Position numbers and translations under genes: made by a program. The notes under the pieces are model-generated. The model had not been told where the DNA came from. It made no database searches and saw nothing but the letters and a program-made list of their open reading frames with translations. From assembly GCF_003259175.1 (NCBI RefSeq), contig NZ_QGOK01000023.1, forward strand, positions 1 through 64,000: DNA of 64,000 nt, given 5' to 3'. Shown here piece after piece: positions 34,636 to 43,561 of the stretch. This DNA is from Marinomonas shanghaiensis. GTDB lineage: Bacteria > Pseudomonadota > Gammaproteobacteria > Pseudomonadales > Marinomonadaceae. Within the stretch, counting starts at the first letter, position 1; every line of letters begins with the position of its first letter.

Positions 34636-36159
34636 CTAGGCTTTTACTATCATCGACATGATTTTTTCTTGGCTCGCTTCGTCTTTGTCTAATTCACCAA
34701 CAAAACGACCTTCATTCATCACGTAAATACGATCACACATGCCCAGTAACTCAGGCATTTCTGAAGAAATCATCACTACGCCTTTGCCGTCATCGGCAAG
34801 CTGGTTGATGATGCTGTAAATTTCAAACTTGGCACCCACGTCGATTCCCCGTGTTGGCTCGTCTAAAATCAGTACATCGGGTTGTGAATACAGCCATTTG
34901 CTCAATACAACTTTCTGCTGATTACCACCGGACAAATTCATCACTTTTTGAAACACACTTGGGGTACGAATATTCAGTGCTTGTCGATAATCTTCAGACA
35001 CTTGACGCTCGATGTTTTCATCGATGACGCCAAAGGATGACACTCTGGGTAAATTCGCTAACGTGGTATTGGTTTGAATGGTTTCTTCTAGGATCAACCC
35101 CAGCTCTTTACGGTCTTCGGTCACATAGGCCAAACCGCTTTTAATCGCTTTTGGCACCGTCGATAAATCGGCGAGTTCACCGCGCAAACGCACTTCACCT
35201 TGCACATTTTTGCCGTAGCTTTGACCAAACAGACTCATTGCCAATTCCGTTCGTCCAGACCCCATTAAACCGGCAATTCCCACGACCTCACCCGCATGGA
35301 CATTGAATTCAATGTCATGCAGCATTTGACGATCTAAGGCGTCGGCATGCCATACGTTCCACCCGCTGACTTCCATTAATACTTTGCCTAGTTGGCTGTC
35401 TCTCGCGGGATAACGATGGGCCATATCACGCCCCACCATGTCACGAATAATGTCTTCTTCACTGATGTTTTGCGCATGGCAGTCCAACGTTGATACAGAG
35501 GCACCATCACGAATCACGGTGATGCTGTCTGCTACTCGGCTAATCTCATTCAATTTGTGAGTAATCAGAATGGAGGAGATACCCTGTGCTTTTAGCTCCA
35601 GTAACAAATCCAGTAATTTGGCACTGTCGTTTTCTTGCAACGCGGCGGTTGGCTCATCCAGAATCAACAGTTTCACATCTTTGGCAAGGGCCTTAGCAAT
35701 TTCAACCAGCTGCTGCTTACCGACACCCAATTTACCCACTAAGGTCGATGGAGACTCTTTCAAACCCACCTTGGCTAACAAATCTTGAGTGCGAGAGAAG
35801 GTTTTCGGCCAATTAATCACGCCATTTTCAACATTCTCATTGCCTAAAAATAAATTTTCAGCAATGGATAAAAGCGGCACTAACGCCAGCTCTTGATGGA
35901 TAATAATGATGCCTTTTTCTTCACTGTCTTTAATGCCAGAAAACCCCACCGTCTCATCATTAAACAGGATATCGCCATCGTAACTTCCGTGTGGGTACAC
36001 CCCACTCAACACTTTCATGAGAGTGGATTTACCCGCACCATTTTCACCTACTAACGCATGAATCTCACCCGCACGAACTTTAAGGTTCACCGCGTCAAGA
36101 GCTTTTACACCAGGAAAGGTCTTGGTAATGCTGCGCATTTCCAAAATAATATTTTCCAT
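34636..36159 (-). CDS. gguA: multiple sugar ABC transporter ATP-binding protein
   Basis: A 507-residue ATPase with two nucleotide-binding halves, as in RbsA/XylG. Half one: Walker [10 protein letters not shown] (about residue 35), Walker [12 protein letters not shown]. Half two: an [10 protein letters not shown] block with the degenerate Walker [10 protein letters not shown], signature LSGGNQQKV and Walker [14 protein letters not shown]. The start at ATG 36159 has GGGAT upstream; frames back to 36177 are possible. It energises uptake with gguB and chvE. Confidence 0.92.
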   Translation of the reverse strand: MENIILEMRSITKTFPGVKALDAVNLKVRAGEIHALVGENGAGKSTLMKVLSGVYPHGSYDGDILFNDETVGFSGIKDSEEKGIIIIHQELALVPLLSIAENLFLGNENVENGVINWPKTFSRTQDLLAKVGLKESPSTLVGKLGVGKQQLVEIAKALAKDVKLLILDEPTAALQENDSAKLLDLLLELKAQGISSILITHKLNEISRVADSITVIRDGASVSTLDCHAQNISEEDIIRDMVGRDMAHRYPARDSQLGKVLMEVSGWNVWHADALDRQMLHDIEFNVHAGEVVGIAGLMGSGRTELAMSLFGQSYGKNVQGEVRLRGELADLSTVPKAIKSGLAYVTEDRKELGLILEETIQTNTTLANLPRVSSFGVIDENIERQVSEDYRQALNIRTPSVFQKVMNLSGGNQQKVVLSKWLYSQPDVLILDEPTRGIDVGAKFEIYSIINQLADDGKGVVMISSEMPELLGMCDRIYVMNEGRFVGELDKDEASQEKIMSMIVKA

Positions 36160-36289
36160 AAAACATCCCATTAGCAAGGGCGCTACTACCGCATCAACGC
36201 ACGGTAAATAACGCTCTCGCTGGTTTATTATTGTTGAATTAGGATAAATACATTCTTACAAAGTATTGGCAAGCGCCGTAGTCATGAGC

Positions 36290-37351
36290 TTATTCGACTT
36301 GAGACTTTTGGTAGTAACCGCTGCCCAATAGCACATCTTGCCAGTTGGATTTATCAACCGTGACAGGCTCAAGCAAATAACTAGGAACGATCTTAATACC
36401 GTTGTTGTAGGTTTTGGTGTCATTGATTTGTGGTTTCGCGTCATTCAATACCGCTTGCACCATCCCCACCGTTACATTCGCCAATTCACGGGTATCTTTA
36501 AAAATGGTCGAATACTGCTCACCGGCAATGATGGATTTAACAGATGGCACTTCTGCGTCTTGACCTGTCACAATCGGCATAGGCAGATTACCTGAACCAT
36601 AGCCAACCCCTTTCAGAGAGGACAAAATCCCGATGGAGATACCGTCATAAGGAGACAAAATACCGTCGACATGTTTTGTGGTGTAATGAGCCGACAATAG
36701 GTTGTCCATACGCGCTTGAGCCGTTGCACCATCCCAACGTAAGGTACCGACCTTATCCATACCCATCTGTCCAGAAACCACGTTCACCTTGCCCGCATCA
36801 ATCATAGGCTGAAGCACGGACATGGCGCCGTCATAGAAAAAGTACGCATTATTATCATCTGGTGAACCACCAAACAATTCAACGTTGTAAGGGCCTGCTC
36901 CGCGTTTTTCCATACCGCTAACCAAAGACTTCGCCTGTAGCACACCAACTTTAAAATTATCAAAAGTGGCGTAGTAACTTACATGAGGGCTGTTTTTGAT
37001 CAAACGATCGTAGGAAATCACTTTGATACCGGCCGCATCGGCGTTTTCCAATGCATTCGATAAGGTTGTACCATCAATCGCTGCGATGACGAGTACGTCA
37101 ACGCCTTTAACAATCATGTTTTCAATTTGAGATAATTGGTTTGGAATTTCATCTTCAGCGTATTGCAGGTCCACTTTATAACCTGCGTCTTGGAAGAGTT
37201 TTACCATGGAATCACCATCGGTGATCCAGCGAGCAGAAGATTTGGTTGGCATGGCAATACCAACATAACCACTGGCCGCCAAGGCACTCGCGGAGCTAAG
37301 AGCAGTGGCACCCAATACTAAACCAGCAATGGCATTCTTTAGATAGTTCAT
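36290..37351 (-). CDS. chvE: sugar-binding protein ChvE
   Basis: A 353-residue periplasmic binding protein with a signal peptide ending in SASALA (about residue 26). The mature start [19 protein letters not shown] and the block [17 protein letters not shown] match ChvE, which binds galactose, arabinose, xylose and glucose. In Agrobacterium it also feeds VirA; here no vir gene is present, so it only feeds GguAB. First gene of the seven-gene operon; its promoter region holds dyads. Confidence 0.9.
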   Translation of the reverse strand: MNYLKNAIAGLVLGATALSSASALAASGYVGIAMPTKSSARWITDGDSMVKLFQDAGYKVDLQYAEDEIPNQLSQIENMIVKGVDVLVIAAIDGTTLSNALENADAAGIKVISYDRLIKNSPHVSYYATFDNFKVGVLQAKSLVSGMEKRGAGPYNVELFGGSPDDNNAYFFYDGAMSVLQPMIDAGKVNVVSGQMGMDKVGTLRWDGATAQARMDNLLSAHYTTKHVDGILSPYDGISIGILSSLKGVGYGSGNLPMPIVTGQDAEVPSVKSIIAGEQYSTIFKDTRELANVTVGMVQAVLNDAKPQINDTKTYNNGIKIVPSYLLEPVTVDKSNWQDVLLGSGYYQKSQVE

Positions 37352-37697
37352 TAGCGTCTCCTGTTACGGCCAAACAAGCATTTTTAAAAACACGCTTTAT
37401 TCGGCCATAGGGTTTGTTATCGTTATTTTTTAGAGCCAATCAGGTCTTAAAAAACCTGCCATTCAGAGTAGGTAAAATGAACATACCAATCAAATAGAAT
37501 AAATGTTGTTCTATATATCTTTTTTGGTATGTGAATTAATGAAGCGATAATGTACAAATAACCACATTAGCTGCTGCAGGCCGCGAACAAATTTCGTATG
37601 ATATTTTTTCTCTTTACCTATCCCACAAGAAGGTGTCACAAGTGTCGCCAGCACAACATAACGCTCTGCGATGACTTCAATAATTTAGAAGGACTGT
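37352..37697. promoter_or_regulatory. divergent promoter region between chvE and the cation antiporter, with nested dyads
   Basis: No gene is seen here. The main feature is ACATACCAA (37481-37489) with exact inverse TTGGTATGT (37524-37532), enclosing ATAGAA/TTCTAT (37494-37499, 37509-37514). A smaller CAGGT/ACCTG hairpin lies at 37441-37457. The dyads are on the chvE side and are candidate operators for the GbpR-like regulator or another sugar regulator. Confidence 0.45.
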
Positions 37698-39281
37698 ATG
37701 GAATTCATTTGGATATTTTTTGCCTTTGTCTGCGGGCTCGCAATAAAAATGATCAATCTGCCACCACTCATTGGGTTTTTATTGGCTGGCTTTTTACTAA
37801 ATTACCTCGGAATGGAAGCAAGCAGCACATTAGATTCTCTCGCGAATATCGGGATTACCTTAATGCTCTTTAGCATTGGCTTAAAGCTGCATGTCAAAGA
37901 TCTACTCAAACCGGAAGTTTGGGTCTCAACACTTAGTCATATGGGCGTTTGGAGCGTGGTTTTTGCCGCGATCGCCTTACTGCTTGGTACCCTAAGTCTG
38001 CCCTACTTCGGCGTGCTTGATTATAAAGTTGCGGCCTTGCTCGGCTTTGCTTTGAGTTTTTCCAGTACGGTTTGTGTCATGAAACTGCTAGAAGAAAATG
38101 GTGAATTGAAGACTCGCCATGGTCAACTCGCACTCGGTATTCTGGTTATGCAGGATATTGTCGCCGTCATATTTCTTGTCGCAGCCACAGGGAAAATCCC
38201 TTCTATTTGGGCATTGGGCTTATTTGGTTTGCTACTCATTCGACCACTCATTAATAAAATGGTCGATAAATCCGGACACGGTGAAATGCTACCACTCACC
38301 GGATTATTTCTTGCTTTAGGCGGCTATGAACTTTTTTATCTTGTTGGTGTAAAAGGCGATCTTGGTGCCCTAATCGTGGGTATTTTGTTGGCCTCGCATC
38401 CCAAAGCAACCGAAATGAATAAATCGTTAACAAACTTTAAAGATTTATTCCTCATCGGTTTCTTTTTATCCATTGGCTTTACGGCTTTACCGACCTTTAG
38501 CATGATCGGCATGAGCTTGATTATTACCTTAATACTTCTGGTGAAATTTGCTCTCTTCTTCGCTCTAATGACCAAAATGAAGCTGCGTGGCAGGACGTCT
38601 TTCTTGTCCTCTCTCATTCTTTCCAACTACAGCGAGTTTGGTTTAATCGTTGTGGCGCTCAGTGTGGCAAATGGCTGGCTTGATAAGGAGTGGTTAGTCA
38701 TTCTGGCGCTTGCGGTGTCTATTTCCTTTGTCATTACCAGCGTTGTTTATCGACAATCTCATAGACTGTATCGGAAAAACAAAGAGACTATTCGTCAATT
38801 TGAAAGTCGCCAATGTCTGCCTGAGGACACCTTTACTCAACCCAAGGATGCTGAAGTCTTAGTGGTCGGTCTGGGACGTGTTGGACGCGGTGCATTTGAA
38901 TCATTAAAAGGGCTAATCGGTAATAACGTCGCGGGTATGGACGCTGACCAAAATCGAATAAAAATGATGCAAGAAGCCAATGAAAACGTCTTCTATGGTG
39001 ACGGTGAAGACGCGGATCTATGGGAACGTTTAGACACGAAAGGCATTCGCTTGATCATGTTGGCCCTACCGATTGCGGAAGACAGCACGAACATTGCCAT
39101 ACAGTTACGTAAAGCCAACTATACAGGCCAAATTGCCGCCATCGCCCGCTTTCAGGACGAACGAAACACATTACTTGCCTCAGGCATAGATAACGTCTTC
39201 AACTTCTACACAGAAGCCGGTACCGGCTTTGCCGAAGAAAGCTTGGCACTGATTCGGTCACCTGAAAACGCCACGGTTTAA
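37698..39281 (+). CDS. monovalent cation:proton antiporter, CPA2 (KefB/YbaL-like)
   Basis: A 527-residue inner-membrane antiporter with about twelve membrane helices (residues 1-355), including the family block SFSSTVCVMKLLEENGELKTRHGQLALGILVMQDIVA. A C-terminal TrkA-N nucleotide-binding domain begins at about 390 (VLVVGLGRVGRG). It probably exchanges K+ or Na+ for protons under ionic or chemical stress. It is a core gene at the left edge of the defence island. Confidence 0.9.
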   Translation: MEFIWIFFAFVCGLAIKMINLPPLIGFLLAGFLLNYLGMEASSTLDSLANIGITLMLFSIGLKLHVKDLLKPEVWVSTLSHMGVWSVVFAAIALLLGTLSLPYFGVLDYKVAALLGFALSFSSTVCVMKLLEENGELKTRHGQLALGILVMQDIVAVIFLVAATGKIPSIWALGLFGLLLIRPLINKMVDKSGHGEMLPLTGLFLALGGYELFYLVGVKGDLGALIVGILLASHPKATEMNKSLTNFKDLFLIGFFLSIGFTALPTFSMIGMSLIITLILLVKFALFFALMTKMKLRGRTSFLSSLILSNYSEFGLIVVALSVANGWLDKEWLVILALAVSISFVITSVVYRQSHRLYRKNKETIRQFESRQCLPEDTFTQPKDAEVLVVGLGRVGRGAFESLKGLIGNNVAGMDADQNRIKMMQEANENVFYGDGEDADLWERLDTKGIRLIMLALPIAEDSTNIAIQLRKANYTGQIAAIARFQDERNTLLASGIDNVFNFYTEAGTGFAEESLALIRSPENATV

Positions 39282-39291
39282 TTAAGGCTAA

Positions 39292-39366
39292 GCTAGTTTA
39301 CACAGACATAAGTACCAGAAAGACTCGCAAATCTGGTTAGTTTGAAAAGAAATGCGGTAAACTAGC
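39292..39366. repeat. nested inverted repeats before the defence operon
   Basis: GCTAGTTTAC (39292-39301) and GTAAACTAGC (39357-39366) pair exactly; inside them ACCAGA (39314-39319) pairs with TCTGGT (39332-39337). The block lies between the antiporter stop and the helicase start (39429). It could end the antiporter transcript or be part of the island's promoter control. Confidence 0.5.
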
Positions 39367-39428
39367 GAAAGCCATTTCATCTTTAACTTAATTAAACAGT
39401 AAAACGTTTAGGGGTCTTCACGAAGCCT

Positions 39429-42251
39429 ATGTTTACACATCACCAAAGCGCGTACTTTGCTCATTGGCTAACTCAATCAGGGAAAGTAGAAAACCAAGTA
39501 TCAAAGGTGATTGCCTCTGCTCGAGTGGACATGAACCCTCATCAAATTGATGCGGCACGCTTTGCGCTTAAATCGCCATTAGAAAGAGGTGTATTACTAG
39601 CGGATGAAGTGGGTCTAGGTAAAACGATTGAAGCCAGTTTGGTCATCGCGCAAAAATGGGCGGAAGGAAAGCGCGCCATTCTGTTAGTTGTGCCTGCGTC
39701 TCTTCGTAAACAATGGAACCAAGAACTTTGGGATAAATTCGAATTGCCATCTGCAGTAGTTGATAGCAAAGTCGCGGCAGAATTAAAAAAACAAGGTTTC
39801 TCTAACCCATTTGAACAAGAAGATAAGATCATTATCTGTTCCTATGAATACCTTGCGCAAAAGAAAGAGTTTTCATTACGCCTAGACTGGGACTTGGTAA
39901 TCTTTGACGAAGCCCACAAGCTCAGAAACCTTTATAGTAAAGGCGGTAGTAAGCGTGCAAAGGCCGTTGTCGAAGCGACGGAACACGCACAACATCGAGT
40001 TCTATTGTCTGCCACACCCTTACAGAATAACCTAATGGAACTCTATGGTTTAAGCCAAGTCATTGATCCGCACTTCTTTGGTGATGAAAAGTCTTTTAAA
40101 GCCCTTTATGTAAATCGTCAGAAAAATAGCGATGCGCTTGAAGACTTAAAAAAACGTATTGAAACGCTATGCCATCGCACATTACGACGCCAGGTTCAGC
40201 AAGAAGGCGGTATTAATTTTACTAATCGCTACTCCATGACTCAGGACTTCACACCACTTCCAGAAGAGTGGGAGCTATACCAACAACTATCGGCTTACCT
40301 ACAAAACCCAGAAAACCAAGCCATCGCGCCGAACGCAAAACACCTAGTCAACATAGGCCTGCGCAAAATCTTGGCGTCTTCTTCTTTTGCCATTTCCGAC
40401 ACATTAAAAGGCATGGTCAAACGACTAAGAGAAAAACAACAAGTAGCAGAAGACAGTATCAACGATATTGATACCGCCGATGACTGGAACGATATCGATT
40501 TTGAAGCGCCTGCTAACAGCACACAAGCCACAAACCGCTTAGAAGATGAAATAGAGCAGTTAAACCGCTTTCAAAAACTGGCTGAAAGTATCGAAGTCAA
40601 CGCAAAAGGTGAAGCACTTCTGCTTGTGTTAGAACGCGCCATGGCATCAACCGAATCAATGGGAGGCCAGCGTAAAGCAGTCGTTTTTACCGAGTCATGC
40701 CGCACACAAATCTACCTAAATAACCTACTGGAAAAGAATGGCTACAAAGGCCGTACAGTATTGCTTAATGGCTCTAATAACGACCCTCAGTCACAAGCTA
40801 TTTACAAAGACTGGATGGAAAAGCACAAAGACTCTTCCCGTATCAGTGGTTCTAAACCCTCGGATATGAAAGCAGCGTTAGTCGAGCGTTTTAAAAGCGA
40901 GGATGCAGATATTCTTATCTCCACCGAAGCGGGTGGCGAAGGTATCAACTTACAGTTTTGTTCTTTGCTGATTAACTATGACTTACCGTGGAATCCACAA
41001 AAAGTTGAACAGCGCATTGGTCGTGTTCACCGTTACGGTCAGAAAAATGATGTGGTTGTGGTTAACTTTGTTAACCGTAAAAACCCCGCCGATCAGCGTG
41101 TTTTTCAGTTACTCAATGAAAAACTTAAATTATTTGAAGGGGTATTTGGCGCATCCGATGAAGTGTTAGGCGCTATTTCCGAAAATCTCGATATCGAAAA
41201 ACGCATTTATGAAATCTATCAGAAATGCCGAACAGATGCAGAAATTGAGCAGCAATTTAATAAGCTGCAAGAAGATCTCAAAGACGCGCTAGAAGTCCGT
41301 GAAGAAGCCGCAAGACAAATCTTGCTCAACGATTTTGACCGTGATGTCGTTGCCAACCTCAAAAACCAACGCGACAAAAATAAAATTTTCTTACAAGACT
41401 ACGAGCGTGTGCTTCTCGACCTTGCCAAAGCAGAATTACCCGAGGCCGTATTTACCGACAATCACTTTCAATTCCAAGGCAAACGCTTCGATATTCGCTG
41501 GTCTCTGGCCGAACAAAACGACTCTGAATTTTTCCGTTTGCAAGCCATGGAGCATTATCTCGCTTGGGATCTTGTTAAAAAAGCCAAAACACGTCAGCTT
41601 GAACCTGCTCATCTAACATTCAGCTATAACCAGTTAGAAGGTCGATATGGTGCATTACAACCTTATATTGGTCAGTCCGGCTTTATTCAAGTGGTGAAAC
41701 TGGTGTTTTCCTATAACCAAGGCAAAGCAAAAGACTACAAACTGTTTGCCCTAGCCTACACGGATAATGGGCAAGTGCTCACCAACGAAAACGCCGAGCA
41801 CCTACTCTGCATTCCCGCCAGAGCAGAGCCATTTACAGACGAATTACCTAAACAAGCATTTGCAACGCAACTAGAGCAATTGCTAGAAAGCCAAACCCTT
41901 GCCAAAGAAGGTGAGCTGGACCAACTTTATGAAGTCGAAGAAAACAAACTCGACCGCTGGAAAAAAGATCGCGAAGCCAGCTATCAAATAACGGTGGATG
42001 AGCTGAATAACGAGATAGACCTATTCAAAAAAGAAACGCGAAAACTCGCCTCAACCAGAGAAAAAATTGAAGCAAAAAAAACACTGCGTAAGCTCGAGCG
42101 TAAACGCGATGACGCGATGACAGAATTCCATGAAGCCAGAAAGCGAATTGAAAAAGAAGAGGACGAGATGATAGACAACATTAGCGCAAAACTCGAACTG
42201 TCTTGCCAAACGGACATTATTTTTACCGCCCGTTGGACGCTCAACGCCTAA
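39429..42251 (+). CDS. SNF2/RapA-like DEAD-box helicase with C-terminal coiled coil
   Basis: A 940-residue superfamily-2 ATPase. Motif I ADEVGLGKT is near residue 60, motif II DEAH near 160, motif III SATPLQNN near 195, motifs V-VI STEAGGEGINLQFC and QRIGRVHRYGQ near 500-545. The region 575-800 has no domain I recognise, and residues about 830-925 are a charged coiled coil. It is close to the SNF2 helicases found with restriction systems (for example DrmD of DISARM). It is the first of four co-directional genes ending with type III mod and res, so it probably moves on DNA as part of the defence complex. Confidence 0.9.
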   Translation: MFTHHQSAYFAHWLTQSGKVENQVSKVIASARVDMNPHQIDAARFALKSPLERGVLLADEVGLGKTIEASLVIAQKWAEGKRAILLVVPASLRKQWNQELWDKFELPSAVVDSKVAAELKKQGFSNPFEQEDKIIICSYEYLAQKKEFSLRLDWDLVIFDEAHKLRNLYSKGGSKRAKAVVEATEHAQHRVLLSATPLQNNLMELYGLSQVIDPHFFGDEKSFKALYVNRQKNSDALEDLKKRIETLCHRTLRRQVQQEGGINFTNRYSMTQDFTPLPEEWELYQQLSAYLQNPENQAIAPNAKHLVNIGLRKILASSSFAISDTLKGMVKRLREKQQVAEDSINDIDTADDWNDIDFEAPANSTQATNRLEDEIEQLNRFQKLAESIEVNAKGEALLLVLERAMASTESMGGQRKAVVFTESCRTQIYLNNLLEKNGYKGRTVLLNGSNNDPQSQAIYKDWMEKHKDSSRISGSKPSDMKAALVERFKSEDADILISTEAGGEGINLQFCSLLINYDLPWNPQKVEQRIGRVHRYGQKNDVVVVNFVNRKNPADQRVFQLLNEKLKLFEGVFGASDEVLGAISENLDIEKRIYEIYQKCRTDAEIEQQFNKLQEDLKDALEVREEAARQILLNDFDRDVVANLKNQRDKNKIFLQDYERVLLDLAKAELPEAVFTDNHFQFQGKRFDIRWSLAEQNDSEFFRLQAMEHYLAWDLVKKAKTRQLEPAHLTFSYNQLEGRYGALQPYIGQSGFIQVVKLVFSYNQGKAKDYKLFALAYTDNGQVLTNENAEHLLCIPARAEPFTDELPKQAFATQLEQLLESQTLAKEGELDQLYEVEENKLDRWKKDREASYQITVDELNNEIDLFKKETRKLASTREKIEAKKTLRKLERKRDDAMTEFHEARKRIEKEEDEMIDNISAKLELSCQTDIIFTARWTLNA

Positions 42252-42279
42252 TTTAACCGATTCAAATAGTGAGCAAATC

Positions 42280-43530
42280 ATGGAACGCGAAAAGCTAGTC
42301 AAAGAGTTACTTTTCCATATTCGCTTAGGCGAAGACTCAAGTATCGAATTTAAAGCCGTCACCTTTGAAAAGGGCAATACACCGAAAGACCCAAACAAAG
42401 ACAAGATGGCCCATGAAATAGCGGCTTTTGCTAATGGTCAAGGTGGACGTCTATTACTTGGTGTAGATGACAAAAATCGTGACGTAATCGGCATTGATGA
42501 CGACAAAGTCGCCAGCACCGAAGAATGGATAGTCAACATCAGCCAACAAAACATTGTGCCGCCAGTTAGAATTGACACTCGTCTAGTGCAAATTCCAAAC
42601 CGAGAAGGTCATTTAAAAACCATCATTTATGTGGAAATCCCTCGCAGTCTTTCTGTCCACCAAAGTGCCGGACGTTATTACCAACGAGTCGGCTCTACCA
42701 AGCAAGAAATGAAACCCGACGTCTTGGCGCGTTTATTTCAACAACGCTCCCAAGCACGACTGATCCGTTTTGACGAATCCCTTGTACCCGGAACATCCAT
42801 AGACGACATAGACAACAGCTTAAAAAACCGTTTTCTGCGCCCGACGATTCCAGAGCACATGCAGTTTCACAAACTGCATCTTACGGCCAAAGACGACTTC
42901 GACGAAAAACTCGGTCTATCTGTTTCAGGTGTATTATTACTGACGCCCGATCCGACCCAATGGCTCACCAACGCCTATATTCAATGTGTTTGTTACAGCG
43001 GCCAACAACGGGACGCGCAAGATCAGCTCGATGCTATGGATTACACTGGCCCTATCGACCAACAAATCAATGGCGCAGTGGACTTTGTCAAACGTAATAT
43101 GAAAACCGCTGCGACAAAAGAGATAGGCCGAATCGATCTTCCTCAATATGATATTGGCGTGATTTTCGAAGCCGTGGTCAATGCCGTCGCTCACCGCGAT
43201 TACTCCATGACAGGACGACGTATCCGCCTGCACATGTTTGCCGATAGATTAGAACTTTACACACCGGGGCAATTGTCCAACAGCCTCACGATAGACGGAC
43301 TCATGGACAACACAGTGACCCGCAACGAAGCCTTAGTGAATCTATTAAGCCGCTATTACAACGCCCGAGAAGAAGCTGGACGACAAGCCATCATCGAACG
43401 TCGTGGTGAAGGCGTGCCGAAAATAATGAACCGCAGCCTAGCACTCAGTGGCAAAGAGCCCGAATATAAGATGATTGATGACGCCGAGCTCTTACTCACC
43501 ATCTATGCCGCCAACAAAAACAAGCGCTAG
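42280..43530 (+). CDS. Schlafen AlbA_2 / HATPase_c_4 ATP-binding protein
   Basis: A 416-residue protein. Residues about 15-125 are a Schlafen AlbA_2 domain (DSSIEFKAVTF, EIAAFANGQGGRLLLGVDD, YYQRVGSTKQEM), a nucleic-acid-linked fold. The C-terminal part has a GHKL-type ATPase block EAVVNAVAHRDYS near 296-308. Such proteins are usually called transcriptional regulators, but many lie inside restriction and toxin operons. Here it is 28 bases after the helicase gene and 31 before mod, so it belongs to the system. It could sense infection or cut nucleic acid; both are inference. Confidence 0.88.
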   Translation: MEREKLVKELLFHIRLGEDSSIEFKAVTFEKGNTPKDPNKDKMAHEIAAFANGQGGRLLLGVDDKNRDVIGIDDDKVASTEEWIVNISQQNIVPPVRIDTRLVQIPNREGHLKTIIYVEIPRSLSVHQSAGRYYQRVGSTKQEMKPDVLARLFQQRSQARLIRFDESLVPGTSIDDIDNSLKNRFLRPTIPEHMQFHKLHLTAKDDFDEKLGLSVSGVLLLTPDPTQWLTNAYIQCVCYSGQQRDAQDQLDAMDYTGPIDQQINGAVDFVKRNMKTAATKEIGRIDLPQYDIGVIFEAVVNAVAHRDYSMTGRRIRLHMFADRLELYTPGQLSNSLTIDGLMDNTVTRNEALVNLLSRYYNAREEAGRQAIIERRGEGVPKIMNRSLALSGKEPEYKMIDDAELLLTIYAANKNKR

Positions 43531-43561
43531 CACAATACTCAGAACCCCCCAAGGAAAGACC

